DNA from: Cladopsammia gracilis
Lineage: Eukaryota > Cnidaria > Anthozoa > Scleractinia > Dendrophylliidae
Assembly: GCA_022457155.1 (NCBI GenBank)
Contig: JAJGOT010000492.1
Span: 565,001 to 629,000 of the forward strand
Length of the DNA: 64,000 nucleotides
Reading direction: 5' to 3'
Shown here in pieces: positions 22,980-35,600 of the stretch. The first letter of the stretch is position 1. Each line of letters opens with the position of its first letter. Both the position numbers and the translations under genes were made by a program. Below the pieces are notes generated by a model that had not been told where the DNA came from, made no database searches, and worked only from the letters and a program-made list of their open reading frames with translations.

Positions 22980-24345
22980 CGCTCATGGTCGCACTTTTAA
23001 CGTATTGCTACTGCTAGTTGAGTTAATATCTTATCTTATCAGAGGCCGATTAACCCTGATCTTATGTGACTGTCAAGTCCCAACAACCAATGGGGAGTTT
23101 GTCAAATTAAATATAAGTTAGTGGGAAAAAATCCAAGTTTTGTTTTTGCTAGTTTAAACACAAAACCAAAGGCTAATAGATTTTTACCATTATATATTCA
23201 GAAAAAACTCGGTCTCAATAAAGATTTTATTAATTATCTTCTTTTTAAGAATTTATCAACAGCAAAGCACATACAACAAATGCATGCGCTGCCTTGACCC
23301 CATTCAGACCGGTGAAGGGTGAGGAGTGCCCGCGCTGACTTTGATCGAACATTTAAAATTTTAGAAGCATCCACCACCAAACGTCGTGACCAGTCCATGC
23401 ATTGACAAAAGAGCATGCGAATGTAAACAAGATACAGACTAATAGAAGCCAAAATTGGCTCAGTCGAAGCATAGTGCACTGAAAAAATGGCAAAATGACG
23501 GGTTTTTTTTTAAGTTACATAGGAGGACGGAATAAAAAAAAGACCAAATGCACTGATCATAAAGAGCCCGATCTGAATAGCATTTACAATTTGCATTTAC
23601 AAACCGCTTTAATTTTGAATATTACATAAAACAGCACAAGCCTCAGCAAAATATACCAACGAGCATGCAGTCCATCTTAGTAGTCTTGCAGCAAATGTCG
23701 GACCATTCGTGCAACCCATCAGGCAGAGCAGAGCAGAGCCGCATAAAATATGCATAAGACATGCATAAAACATGCCTAAGAAATGCACAAGACATGCATA
23801 AAACATGCATAAGAGATATTCTCATCTAATGCCAATCAAAGATAGATATTTGGGCCGTTACAATATAATAATTAGGCCAAATAGATTTCATTTAAAACTT
23901 TTATATTGTGTAAGTACACTATACACTTCAAAATGTTTAATGTAAAATTAAATGCCAACTCAAAACAAAAACCTTAAAAAAAGCTTTGCTCCGGATATTG
24001 GAACAACTTTATAGCTTGCATTTGTGAAAGTCTGGCCCTATACCAGTCCTAACCCCGTGCACGTGTACAATAGTGAAGTAGTATGTTTGTCACATGACAC
24101 AGGATAATATGTGAAATGACACTGAACCGATCATGTGGGACAGCCCTGAATAAAGCACTATGTCACTACTGAAAAAATTCTGAGTCAGTTTTTTTTTACC
24201 GATGAAAAGAAATTTTTTACAATTAAAATTAGATACAATATTGCAGTGGCTGTCCAGAAACACACGGACTGTCCTTAACCACGCAACAGGGTGCTTAACC
24301 AACGGTTAAGAGTTAGGGGGAAACCCCATAAATTCCGGCTATGGG
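22980..24345. other. Non-coding, short tandem repeat at 23745-23813
   Basis: No gene is recognised. Around 23745-23813 an ACATGCATAA-type motif repeats about five times with variation. The short ORFs over it are repeat artefacts. Confidence 0.5.
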
Positions 24346-26130
24346 GGTGTTTCGATACAGTTTTTCTGGAGACCATACCTGCATTTTTCAATCGACTCTT
24401 AAGCGGTCTTCTCCAAGTCAGATCAGCGTGAAATTTTCACGACTAACTGGTTTTGATTTGAAGTTTGGTAAGATATATTTTCTTGTAAAATCGATATTAC
24501 CATGACGACGATAAACGAGAAACTTCGAAATCAGTAAAAGTGAAATTTTGCGCGTTCAAGATTTCGCATTGAAAATCCAACATAGACATCTTAAAATATG
24601 GTATATGGCATATATATTTTGCAAGAATAAAATAATTCTGTATGTTTGATTTCAAATAAATCGCAATAACATTTCAAACCTTAACTATTTGTGTACTGGT
24701 AATAAATTGATCGAGAGATTAACACTGGTTTTGTGAAATTGCTTAATTGGAGATAGTGTCAAAAAGTAGCTTGATGTTATGCTTGTACACCTTCAAAGTT
24801 TTGTTTACTTTCTCTTTTTGCGATCTTGAGAACTACCCATTGATATGTTTTTCCAAACATCGCTTCATGTGCAATTTTTGGGTAATTTTCGATTTTAATC
24901 ACTTTTACTAAAATCTGAGAAACAGCTCGATGGACTTTTTTAAAACATTCACTGTGCATGCTTACCGATGTGCAAAATATTATCTGCAAGTTTTATTGAC
25001 ATTGATTCACTGGAACGCCTTCAAATTTAAAGGTGAAGACGACGTACGAACCGGCCAAAACGTTTGCGTTAATTCATCGCATTTTAATGATTTCAGTAAT
25101 GATTTCAAATCAATGCGCATTGCATTCCTCTGTAATTGAAACATTCCAATGTATGCTCGTTGATGCAATTCTTTTTTGCATCTGTTTTCTTTTGCGTTCA
25201 AAATGCCTGTTGTAAAAACGTTTTTAAAACGAAAAAGGGCATTTATTGCTCAAAACAATCCTAAAAAGAGACTTAAAAGAATCTAAAAAGTAGTAAGGAG
25301 AGAAATAAGGTTCAATCATGCTCGAATACAGATAGTAATAGATACACAGCAGATCACAACGAAATGTATAAATCACGGAGGAATGCAATGCGCATTGATT
25401 TGAAATCATTATTAAGCATAACTTAAAAAAGTGAATTTGTAACGCAAACTTTTCAGCCGGTTCGTACGTCGTCTTCATCTTTAAATTTAAAGGCGTTCCA
25501 GTGAATCAATGTCAATTGGTAAGCACGCGCAATGAACGTTTTAAAAAAATCCATTGATCCGTTTCTCAGATTTTTGCAAAAGCGATTAAAATCGAAAATT
25601 ACCCAAAAATTGCACATGAAGCGATGTTAGGAAAAAAGGTAGTTCTCAAGATCGCAAAAGAAAAGTAAACAAAACTTTGAAGGTGTACAAGCATAACATC
25701 AAGCTACTTTTTGACACTATCTTTAAGTTATTTCATAAAACCAGTGTTTATCTCACGATTAGTTTAATACAAGTATACAAATAGTAAGGTTTGAAATGTT
25801 ATTGCGATTTATTTGAAATCAAACATACAGATTTTTTTTATTCTTGCAAAATATATATGCCATATACCATATTTTAAGATGTCTCTTTTGGATTTTCAAT
25901 GCGAAATCTTAATTAAACGCGCAAAATTCACTTTTACTGATTTCGAAGTTTCTTCTTTATCGTCGTCATGGTAATATCGATTTTACCAGAAAATATATTT
26001 GGCCAAACTTCAATTCAAAACCAGTTGGTCGTGTAAATTTCACGTTGATCTGACTTGGAGAAGACCGCTTAAGAGCCGATTGAAAAATGTACTACTAGGT
26101 ATGGTCCCCAGAAAACTGTATTGAAACACC
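24346..26130. repeat. 1.8-kb near-palindrome (giant foldback)
   Basis: 24346-25130 and 25374-26130 are inverted copies of each other with high identity (small indels and scattered substitutions) around a 243-bp spacer. The outer ends read GGTGTTTC.GATACAGTTTT and its complement. No long ORF is preserved. It may be a non-autonomous foldback transposon or an inverted duplication; flanking target duplications are not obvious. Short ORFs in both arms mirror each other and are not genes. Confidence 0.85.
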
Positions 26131-26145
26131 TTAAGTAACCCGCCA

Positions 26146-26334
26146 CTTATGTCCAGAAATGCACGCCAAGAGATTCATGCTCTTTATGATAGACATCATG
26201 AAGTGTCCCCTAGCCCTAATTCTCACCTAAACACAAGCAATTCTGTCAAACATGAAGTCATATGGAAATTACAAATAATTGTGTGTAATATGAAGTGCCC
26301 AAGGTCCGAGTTACGTGCATTTCTGGACATAAGT
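26146..26334. mobile_element. About 190-bp TIR element
   Basis: ACTTATGTCCAGAAATGCACG at the left end is the exact complement of the right end (21 bp TIR). The interior is non-coding. Target duplication is unclear. Confidence 0.65.
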
Positions 26335-26790
26335 ATCTTTATCAGGAGCAAAGTTTTCACCAGCGTTTTAACTAACGAAGAAATATATTTTCATAAGGGT
26401 CAAGGACATTTTTAAAATTGTTATCGTTATTTTTTCCACAAGGTTCATGAACTGGCCAGTATCTCACTGCTCAACCGTCAAAAAAGTAATACAGTAGATG
26501 TCATATTGCAAAGCGCTCATCTTGAACATAGGACCACTGTGACAGCATTCGATACGTCTTTAAATGCCATGTAGTTAGTAAATGTATAGCTATATACCAA
26601 GGTCCAGCCTCCGCCATCAATGTCCATGTCGCAATAAGCCTTGAACGCGTTGGCCTGGGATCCACCGTCCGGATTTATCAAATAAACACCCGAGGATAGA
26701 GGAGGAAATTGGTTGAGGAGTCTGGCAAGAGGGAACTGCAGATGTTTGAGTAGTACCTACATGACAAATATGTTTGAAATTGCAACATTA
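26335..26790. other. Non-coding, nothing recognised
   Basis: AT-rich sequence with no supported gene or repeat; short ORFs only. Confidence 0.4.
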
Positions 26791-27088
26791 GAGCAGTCTT
26801 CAATTGAGTGTCGAAAGTAATTTTACGATTGCTTTGGTCTTGCATTGCTACGCTTTGTGATTGGCTAAAAAATCTCACGCCACCTTCTCAACCATTGTGT
26901 CAACCAATCAAAAGGAGTACAAAATTAGTCATGACATGCTTGCACGCGTTTTCCCGCGCTTGGCGTCGGCTATATGTATTTTGCTTCTACTTCTGATTGG
27001 TTCATCGGATTATCTGCGTATGTTGTTTTCGTCAGAATAATTACTTTGGTTTTGGTTTTAATTACGGCACTCATTTGAAAACCGCTCT
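26791..27088. mobile_element. MITE of the GAGCGGTTTTCAATTGAG family, copy 2
   Basis: Same orientation and organisation as 5756-6042: terminal TCAATTGAGT.TCGAAAGTAATTT, internal TGTGATTGGCTAAAAAA, CACGCGTTTTCCCGCGCTTGG and a closing ..TGAAAACCGCTCT. It is diverged from copy 1 by substitutions and a small insertion. Confidence 0.75.
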
Positions 27089-27162
27089 TACGATATCCGA
27101 ATGTAGTGACATTAAAGCGTTGTTTGGTTGAAAATAATTGGTGTCTGTCGTGGTGATAATAA

Positions 27163-27847
27163 AGCCGGGTTTCCATTTGATCGCTACGATCGCCGAAATA
27201 CGAGACCGGCGATCGTAACGATCGTGTTGGTTTCCATACATGTATGATCTTTACGATCGCTATCAGGATCGACCGCGAAAAAACACAAGAGGACTCTGGG
27301 ATGCTTTGTGGGATAATTTCGATCGCTACAATCGCCACGATCGATGAAAGTGATTTCGGTATGATAGTTACGATCGCTACGATCGCTGAGATAGAATTGT
27401 TTCTCGCCCAGCGATCGCGATCGCTGCGATCGCTGCGATCGTTACGATCGCTGCGATCGTCGAACAGAGTGGTTTCCATAGAGTGGGGTAGCCAGCCTAT
27501 TGGCCCGGAGGCCCGGGCCTACAAATTTTTCAGCCCACTTGTGTTACATTTTTAAGAATTGGAAACGAAAAATTCAAGTCCATTCTCTTTTATCAAATAT
27601 TAGGATTTCGGTGCTGTCAAGATACACATAAAATCACCAGAAAGTGAAGGATAAAGCATTTTCAAGAGCCAATATCGAAAAATTTTCCGTCGGGTATGCC
27701 CGCGGACCCCCTTAATAGCGGCCCTAGCGGGCCGGACGGCCAGGCTTACAACTCTTCTAAAAGCTGGCTAGGCCCCTGCCATATGATCGCTACGATCGCC
27801 GGTCTCGTTTTTCGGCGATCGTAGCGATCATATGGAAACTAGGCTTC
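27163..27847. mobile_element. GATCG-rich TIR element with nested insertion
   Basis: Both ends carry GGTTTCCAT/AGTTTCCAT followed by GATCGCTACGATCGCCG in inverted orientation. The interior is built of repeated CGATCG / GCGATCGC units, many palindromic. At 27481-27778 another sequence is inserted, flanked by a 5-bp duplication CCATA (27476-27480, 27779-27783) and bounded by GTAGCCAGCC.../GGCTAGGCCCC. No coding capacity is credible; ORFs rich in Asp-Arg-Ser reflect the repeat. Confidence 0.65.
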
Positions 27848-28092
27848 AAATGATTAGAACTTAATTGATGATGATGATGAGAATTAATACAATGAATTAA
27901 TACAATGATGTTTCTTGTGACTTTTGTCGGGAGTTGCAGTCTAAGATGTTTAGGGTGATTGCGATATTGGTTCAACACTGCAACACCTCAAACATTCTGG
28001 ATGACGAGGATGTTGTTTATAATGCTCACATGTTTAGGTTCAAAATAAAACACAAACAGCGGTAATTAACATGGTAGACCAACGCATTTTTA

Positions 28093-28140
28093 TAACATAA
28101 ACTTGACGTTTCGTATGCTAAGCAACATACATTTTTAACG
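28093..28140 (-). ncRNA. Degraded hammerhead-like motif of the PLE fragment
   Basis: On the minus strand GTATG..CATAC forms a stem II followed by GAAACGTC. The upstream core reads TTAAAAAT where CTGAAGAT would be expected, so three core positions have changed (each a transition). It is probably an inactive relic of the small hammerhead variant. Confidence 0.4.
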
Positions 28141-28231
28141 GTACTGAACTGTTTCAGTGTTTTTTTTTATATAGTTCAGTGGTGAAAGTCCATTTTGACG
28201 GACGCTAAAATATCAAAATGATCCCAATTAA

Positions 28232-28773
28232 AGTGCACCTAACCCCAAAATTGTCTTGTCGCTAAATCAAGTCTGTGTACGTTGAAAAGTTGAATAGTTA
28301 AATATTTCTTGTTTTTAACGTTGCGTTAGTGAATTATAGAGGTTTGAATTTACAAAATGTTAATAGGATGACGTCAAATCAAGACTCGTTTATTATACAT
28401 ACAACTACTTGTTTCCACCTCCAAGTAATATTTTTTTACAAATCAATTGACTAGTAACAGTTTTTATTTAGTATTTCTTAAATTGATTATCCTTAGCTGT
28501 GAACTGTGAACTGTGAACTGCGTATTGTAAATTGAACGGTAGAAATAACGGTAAAGTCTTGATTTGACGTCAACTAATTAGGATTTTGTAAATTCAAATC
28601 TCTATAACTCACTAACGCGACGTTAAAAACAAGAAATATTTCACTATTCGACTTTTCAACTAGCCTGCGAACGCCCCTAGCGGCCGGGAGCGATGAGAGG
28701 CGGCTGTATTCGCAGGCTACTTTTCAACGTACATTGAGTTGATTAAAAGAAAAAAATGGAGGTTAGGTGCACT
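28232..28773. mobile_element. TTAA foldback MITE, copy 2, inside a PLE
   Basis: Termini AGTGCACCTAACC / GGTTAGGTGCACT are flanked by TTAA at 28228-28231 and 28774-28777. The long inverted arms are homologous to those of 10381-10837. It lies inside the coding sequence of the PLE fragment, which resumes in register on the other side, and it is itself interrupted by the 59-bp element at 28661-28719. Confidence 0.85.
28661..28719. mobile_element. 59-bp miniature element with 9-bp target duplication
   Basis: TAGCCTGCGAA at the left and TTCGCAGGCTA at the right bound a GC-rich 59-bp insert. CTTTTCAAC is duplicated exactly at 28652-28660 and 28720-28728. A 187-bp relative with the same ends is at 37474-37660. 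The 9-bp duplication points to a Mutator-like source. Confidence 0.75.
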
Positions 28774-29345
28774 TTAATGATGTGACAAGTAATTTGGATA
28801 TGATCAGCAATGAATAATGTATGGTCACTTTTAGTGAGGGCTTTGAAATGTTCGGTTTTTCTGTCATGAAGACGTCGTTTTGTTTTCCCTGTGTAGAATT
28901 CATCACAATCTCAGCAACCAGCTTTGTAGACAACTTTAGACATTTGAGAGCGGTTCAGGCGGTCCTTTTATGGAAAGGAGGATTTGATGCAGCGTGTGTT
29001 CCGAAATATAATTTTGAGGTTGATGCAAGAATAGAAGTTGTATACACATGATTAAAGACGTTTGGTGACGTGGTTGCTGTGAAGACGTAAGTAAGGTAAA
29101 AGGATAATGATATCTTTCTTGGGTACTGTAGGAACAGGGTTGTTTGGCTTGTTTTTATTTCTGTTGAAAGCATCGTTAACCGGTTGTACTTGATAATGCC
29201 TTGGGGGTAACCATGTTGAAGCAAAAGTTTCTTAAAATCATTAAGAGCGGATTGCAATAAAGAAGCCGAGGAGCAAATTCGGAGGCAACGATAGGCCAGT
29301 AATATATTCAAACTGGTCTTTCATTCACGGTTCACTGATTAAGAA

Positions 29346-30075
29346 TGGGGAGAACTGGGAAAGCATTGTTCCTAATGGTTACCCAGTTTCTTAGAACCGA
29401 GAAGAAAGCCCAGTCTAGATATACACCCCAGGGGATGGGTTGGGAGGGGAAATACTCCCATCCACATACACCCACTCCCACACTCCCATCCTCATAGCCT
29501 TTCACTATGCCGGCCCCGGTTATTTCCCACTTCCGATCCCACGCTTCTTGCGAAAAGAGGCCTAACACAGAACATGTGATCCTTATATACCCTTGCATAA
29601 TATTATTCAGTGTGAATGCCACCCGTTGGTATGAAGTATTGTTTCTTAATCGGCTCCCGTGAACTCAAGGACCAGTTTGAATAGTGTGCAGATGAGATTA
29701 ATTTTGTACTTGCGAGGTCTGAATGAATCCCATTTAGTGTAGAGGCCCGTTAATGTCTTCTTCCGGTAAATTGATGTCATGAAAGTTTTGTTGGGGCATC
29801 GTTTGACCAGGATAGGATGTCTAAAAACGGAATCTCATTATTACGTATTTTTTTCCGGTGGTGAACTAGAAACTACAAAATTGCCCTAAATTACCTTGTA
29901 GCCACTTTGAGTTTTATTGCGATGTCGACATGAGAAATGTTAACCATGAAAATAGCTTTCAGTGCAGACGTTTTTTTTTTTTTGGTGGCGAGTGCTGAAT
30001 TTAGTGTTTGGTCGTCATTTTGGCTTTGCAAAACTTCGAGTGATTCGAGGGTCTTCGAGTGTTTCGCGGCGGGGG
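29346..30075. other. Non-coding, nothing recognised
   Basis: No supported gene. The ORF at 29332-29622 (minus) shows no recognisable domain. A T run lies at about 29970-29981. Confidence 0.4.
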
Positions 30076-30322
30076 TAATTTGCCGAACGCCGAACGCCGA
30101 ACGCCGAACACCGAACGCCGAACACCGAACGCCGAACGCCGAACATTGTTCTCACCCTTAACAGTAACTAAAGGCTAACCAATTTGAATCAGTGCTTATT
30201 AACCCTAAATACCGTAGCACTGATTTACAGTATTTAGGGTTAAGCACTGATTCAAATTGGTTAGCTTTTATTTACTGTTGAGGGTGAGCACAATGTTCGG
30301 CCTTCGGCCTTCGGCAAATTTA
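30076..30322. repeat. GCCGAAC 7-bp tandem array within a foldback
   Basis: About ten copies of GCCGAAC/ACCGAAC in tandem occupy about 30080-30149. From there, ACATTGTTCTCACCC..TAACCCTAAATA is mirrored by inverted sequence at about 30222-30300 ending GTTCGGCCTTCGGC. It is a small foldback element whose end has expanded into a microsatellite. It lies about 60 bp upstream of the IMP4 start codon. Confidence 0.7.
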
Positions 30323-30385
30323 CCTACCCTGTACAGCCCCCGAAATGTTCGTCCGCGTGGAACTGGGTCCCAATAAGAATCCAAG

Positions 30386-32419
30386 ATGGTGGGTGCATGT
30401 CTGCACGTGTTTTCATTTTGCTCTTGGTGATCAAAGATTTCTTGTTTTCTGATTATTTTTCTTCGTTCACGAACAGCTTAGAAGACAGGCGAGGCTAAGG
30501 AGAGAGTATCTTTATCGCAAGTCGGCGGAGGAGAAGGAAAGATCGACGTATGAACGCAAGAAAAAGTTGAAAACAGCGCTCGAAGGTTTGGAGAAGAAAT
30601 GTTTTTGATGCCATTTATCTAAAGTCAGTTTGGTCATAATCTAGAAGAGTAATGATTACCGCTGTTTAAGAACTTACTGTTAATGCTCTGCTGTTTCTTT
30701 AATAAACAAGAACTACATGTAGGTAAAATTGTGGACGTTAACTTCATTCTCTTGATTGTCTTTCAAAACATGCTCAGTTAACAATTATTAAGCTATTTTA
30801 TGTCATCATGTTTGATTTATTTTGTTTAGAGGGCAAGCCAATTCCAACAGAGTTAAGGAAAGATGAGGCAGAACTAAGAAAGGCCATAGAATTTGACGAT
30901 GAGAAACATGAGAGTGAGTATATTCAAACACAGCGTAATCAATGGAATGTTCAGTAATCAAACTGAATCCATGGATTGAGTTTGATTGAGTTCAGCAATT
31001 GAACATACAGTGTAAAACTTTCTGTGAGTTCGATTTCCGAACCAATCAAACACAATCGAACTGAATCCAGTATATTGAGTTTGATTGAATACAAGCAATT
31101 GAACTCAATCCACTGGATCGCATTCGATTGTGTTGGATTTTTTAACTCAATCTTCGAAACTGAGACTACAACTAGTTCTTAGGAGGACAAAGAGAACTCC
31201 TTGTCCGCTCAAGGAAAGTGAGGGATTTCTCGATTGTTTGGAAGGAAAATAAGCTGAAAATTGGCTAAAACGTTTCTCGAAATCTTAGTAAACAATAGAA
31301 ATACCTGATTTAATTAAAATTTTAAGCAAGTATTTCAGTATTGTGCAGGATTGTGCATATTTTTAGGAATTGTGCGGGTTTCACTAAATTGTGCGGTCCC
31401 GCATCCGTGCACCCTGTCAGAACCCCTGTTTCAAATACCGACTGTAGCAAATTACTCACCACGGCACAGGCAATGGCATACGTACAATAGCTGGATGATT
31501 ATGAAAAAATCTGAATAACAATGTACATGAAAGATTGAAGTTTTCGTTATCCTTCACATCAAAGTGACCCTCTTGATAGCCTTTCACGAGGCATTTAATG
31601 TTCACAAGTGCATCTGACATGTTTGCATTGGTTAGTGATCAAAGCAGAATTATGATCTGTGCTTATGAAACACGCGTTGAACGGTGTGAACTTGCCAGTA
31701 ATATGTAAGTCGAGACTTGAGAAAAGTAGTCTGTTTTTCAACAAAGGTATTTTGCCAATCAAGAGTTCAGGAATCAAATGTTCGATTGCCAATTTTTTTT
31801 TATGAGTTCAATTGCATTTGCTTGCTTAACTTTGATTGAAATTCTGTTCGATTGAGTTTGATTGACTACGCTGGGGTTCATAGCTGTACTTTTTTCAAAA
31901 TGTGTCAGTCAATTCAAAGATCCTTGCAGTTCTGTAATAGGGATCAACATTTCCTTATCCTTTCCAAGGACTGTTTTGCAGTCCACAGCCACATGCAGTT
32001 TGGACATGTCTTCTGGCCTCTACATGTACAAAGGCAATCCTTCAAATAGTTTCATAGGCTACATTATATAATTTTTTAAATGCCAGTTTCTGTCTTTCAC
32101 CAGAGGTAGGAAACCATCAAGATGATGAGTATGCCTGGGCCGGTGTTCAGGACCCCAAGATTATGATAACAACTTCTCATAATCCAAGCTCAAGACTTAA
32201 ACAGTTTGCCAAGGTAAACAGAAGCACAGCAATGTAATTAAAGCTGTTATTAAGGGCCTGAGTTGAGTTGTATAAAACTTAATGTCTGGCATAGTTGCTA
32301 ATTTCAGACTCGTATAGAAACTTTGACTGGGCTTAAGTCTGTGAGTAGTTATGCCCAGCATTTGATAGCTAACATCAGACTTAAGCCTGGTCAAAATAGA
32401 TAGATACATGTAGATAGAT

Positions 32420-32498
<79 letters not shown>

Positions 32499-32561
32499 TA
32501 GTTTATTGGTCACTTTTCTTACATACTGTACATCGCTTAGATCCCTAGTACAATTCTATGC

Positions 32562-32604
<43 letters not shown>

Positions 32605-35600
32605 TCGAGGTCATGGCGTACGGACCGAGCGCATTTCCTATCTGGCCCGACCTAACTCAGTCAATTAGTATTTTATAATATGACTAGAAAGTACAAGAAT
32701 AGTTGTGCAGTGCGAGGTCGCTTAAACTCGAGCGGGGCCGGACGACTTTTTCCGGACCGGCTCACGTCAACCCGTCTGGCCCCGATAACATCACCTTGTG
32801 ATTCTATTTTCTGTAGTATTGCGTCAGCAGGGCCGTGTGGTCATAAACATATTATTTCCTTAGACAGCTCTCTCCACCCAGGTGTATAAATGGGTTTCAC
32901 TTTCAAAAAATAATTAATGCTATGGTAATAACCCTGTGATGGACTTGAAATCCATCCAGTGGGGTGGGCATAGCATTATTCCTAGTTGCTTCATGCTGTA
33001 AAAACAGAGTTAAGCTCCAGCTTTGTAGGGATGTAAAATAATGTAATAATAGACAGGAGACAGAGAAAAATAACCACCTGAAGACTTGACTTTCTTGATT
33101 TTTCCACTTGAAAAACTGTGTCTGCTTAACACTTTCTCTTTAGTGGAACCAAAATTTTCTGCCTGTGATGGACAAAATTTCACCTGTTAGAAATCTTAGC
33201 TACATCCCTGCTGTGTGGGTCACCTGTGGTTGGTGTATGACTTTTCCTTTATCTTACCTCAAAATTTTTGTGTCCCTGTGGTTGGGGAATGGGAGTGGAA
33301 TATTTCACAGGCACACTAGGGGTACATCGTTCTGTGGACTCTCCCAATTACACCCCTAATAATGTACTTGTCCCCACAAACTTACTGTATGACATCGCTG
33401 CAAGTGTTAATATTTTGACTCATGATTGTTTCACTTCCTTTTTTAAGGAGTTGCGTCTGATATTTCCCAACAGTCAGCGATTAAACCGTGGTAACTATGT
33501 ATTGAGTCAGTTGGTCCAGGCCTGCAGATCTAATGAGGTCACAGACTTAATACTGGTCCATGAACATAGAGGAGAACCTGGTAGGTATTTATACTTTTTA
33601 AACTACATGTAATAAATTTATTAGTTAGTTAACCCTTTAAATCCGAAGAGTGTCAAATCTCAAAATTCAAGTAAAATTCCCAAAATTCATTTTGTAAAAT
33701 ATTGAAAAACAAATGATACCATACAAAAGTACTGCTGAAGAGGTTTCATTTGCATGGTCACACCATAGGATTTCAACAACAGACTCAAAAGTTAGAACAA
33801 ATGGTACCATGCAAAAGTACTGCTGAAGAGGTTTCATTTAAATGGTCACACCATGGGATTTCGTCTACAGACTCAAAAGTTAGAAGTACACTACACGTCT
33901 TCATAATTGACTCTGGGAGTGAAAGGGTATATATATTTACTGTCAGTGGCTACATGTGAAATTTAGGCACCATCGCCATTCAGCCAGCTCATAACATTTT
34001 AAATCCTTTTTCCAACAGATGGCCTGGTAGTATCTCATCTTCCATTTGGCCCAACAGCATATTTTACATTATCCAACACAGTAATGAGACATGACATTCC
34101 CAAGATTGGTACAATGTCAGAAGCTTATCCACATCTAATATTCCATAACTTCAATTCAAAACTTGGAGAAAGGGTAAGGTGGTTCATTATGTAGTGGCTC
34201 ATACATGTACAGTAACTGTGGGAGCTTAACCCCAGTTTCCTGAGCATAAAGCAACTGAGAGACTAACATGTACATCTATTACTATTCTCCCTTGGATGGT
34301 ATGCTAGTCCATCACAAGGTTAGCCCCCCTCCCATTTATACACCCGGGTAGCTACAGACAGAGAGACAATGTGGAGCAAAGTTTCTTGTCTAAGAAAACA
34401 ACACAACGGCAGAGACCAGACTCGAACCACCAACCTTAAAAGTCCAATGCGCTAACCTCTAGACCACCGCGCCTCCACTACTTACATGTGTATGAGCAAT
34501 GAGTCATGATCTGCTCCAAATCTGGTGTTAAAGTCGCCAATGATAAATATTGGTGCTGTATGCTGTAATTGTTTTTTTAAATGATTTTTGCAAACAGGTA
34601 AAGAGCATTTTGAAGTATTTATATCCAGTTCCAAAAGATGATAGTAAACGAGTGATCACATTTGCAAACCAAGATGACTATATATCATTCAGGTAAGGGA
34701 TTTATATGCCCAGTTTTTTCATGCAAGTTTAGTTTAGCACCTTCTTTATATTTCCAAATACAGTACATGTACAGTGCTGTCTAGGGTCACCACAAGGTGT
34801 CAGTGCCTACCATTTTTTTCTCTATTGTTCAGAGTACAAGCTGTTTTACTCCTAAAATAAAAGAACTAGACTACGAGTAGTCTCTCCTTTTTCCTCAGGG
34901 ATATTTCATGCGCGCTCACGTTTCGCTCGCTCTACTAACCCTGAGGAAAAAGGAGAGACTACCCGTAGTCTATAAAAGAACCTAAACAGCCTGATTTTTC
35001 ACTCAACATCAAAATTAATACAGTTGTACATGTATACTAGGCTGTATATGTTACAGGTCAAATTTAATTTCAGGTTAATTTTGATTTTCCATTGTTCTTT
35101 TCTATGCTAATATATGAAAATAAATATCAAACAAAGGAAAATCAAACTTAACCTGAAATCGTATTTGACCTGTAACATACATGTATACATGTGAGACTAT
35201 TTTTAAGCTACATTGTAACTTGAAAAGCTTCAGGTTCTTACTTACATATGTGGTAGGAGCAGGTATGAAGGCAGTGGTGAGAGCACTTGCCTCCCACCAA
35301 TGTGGCTCGGGTGTGATAATCCTGGAGGCGACACCAATTTTGGGTTTTGTTTGTTGTTAGTTCTTGTCTTGCTCCGAGGGTTTTACTCAGGGTACTCCTC
35401 TGCACAAAAACTAACATTTCCAAATTACAATTTGACCAAGAAACAGTGGCAGTCAGAGCCACCTAATAAATTCCACTGAAATTCCTATTCATTTTTAAAA
35501 ATAATTAATTTATTTAAAAGCTCCATTAACCACGGGAGCAAGGAAATCGGATACAGCAGGCTACATTAACCCCTCTCCCCCCCCCCCCTCTCCCCCACTC

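Larger units (their letters stand above)
28030..29345 (-). pseudogene. Penelope-like element fragment (linker plus GIY-YIG), nested insertions
   Basis: Minus strand from about 29345: a frame reading FKKLLLQHGYPQGIIKYN, then (shifted) NFYSCINLKIIFRNTRCIKS, RSQMSKVVYKAGC, and CDEFYTGKTKRRLHDRKTEH, the GIY-YIG core, with at least two stops (after SSFP and KAGC). The coding sequence continues across a TTAA MITE (28232-28773) as WDHFDILAS at about 28225-28200. The RT catalytic region is absent. A degraded hammerhead-like segment lies at about 28090-28135 near its 3' end. This is an old 5'-truncated copy of a PLE family different from those at 49-56 kb. Confidence 0.75.

Noticed and set aside
26970..27555. 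169-codon minus-strand Asp/Arg/Ser-rich ORF
   Set aside because: Composition is produced by the GATCG tandem units of the element at 27163-27847; not a protein gene.
30080..30149. Telomere-like repeat (GCCGAAC)n
   Set aside because: It does not match the metazoan TTAGGG repeat and is embedded in a foldback element. The nearby TAACCCTAAAT is a single occurrence.
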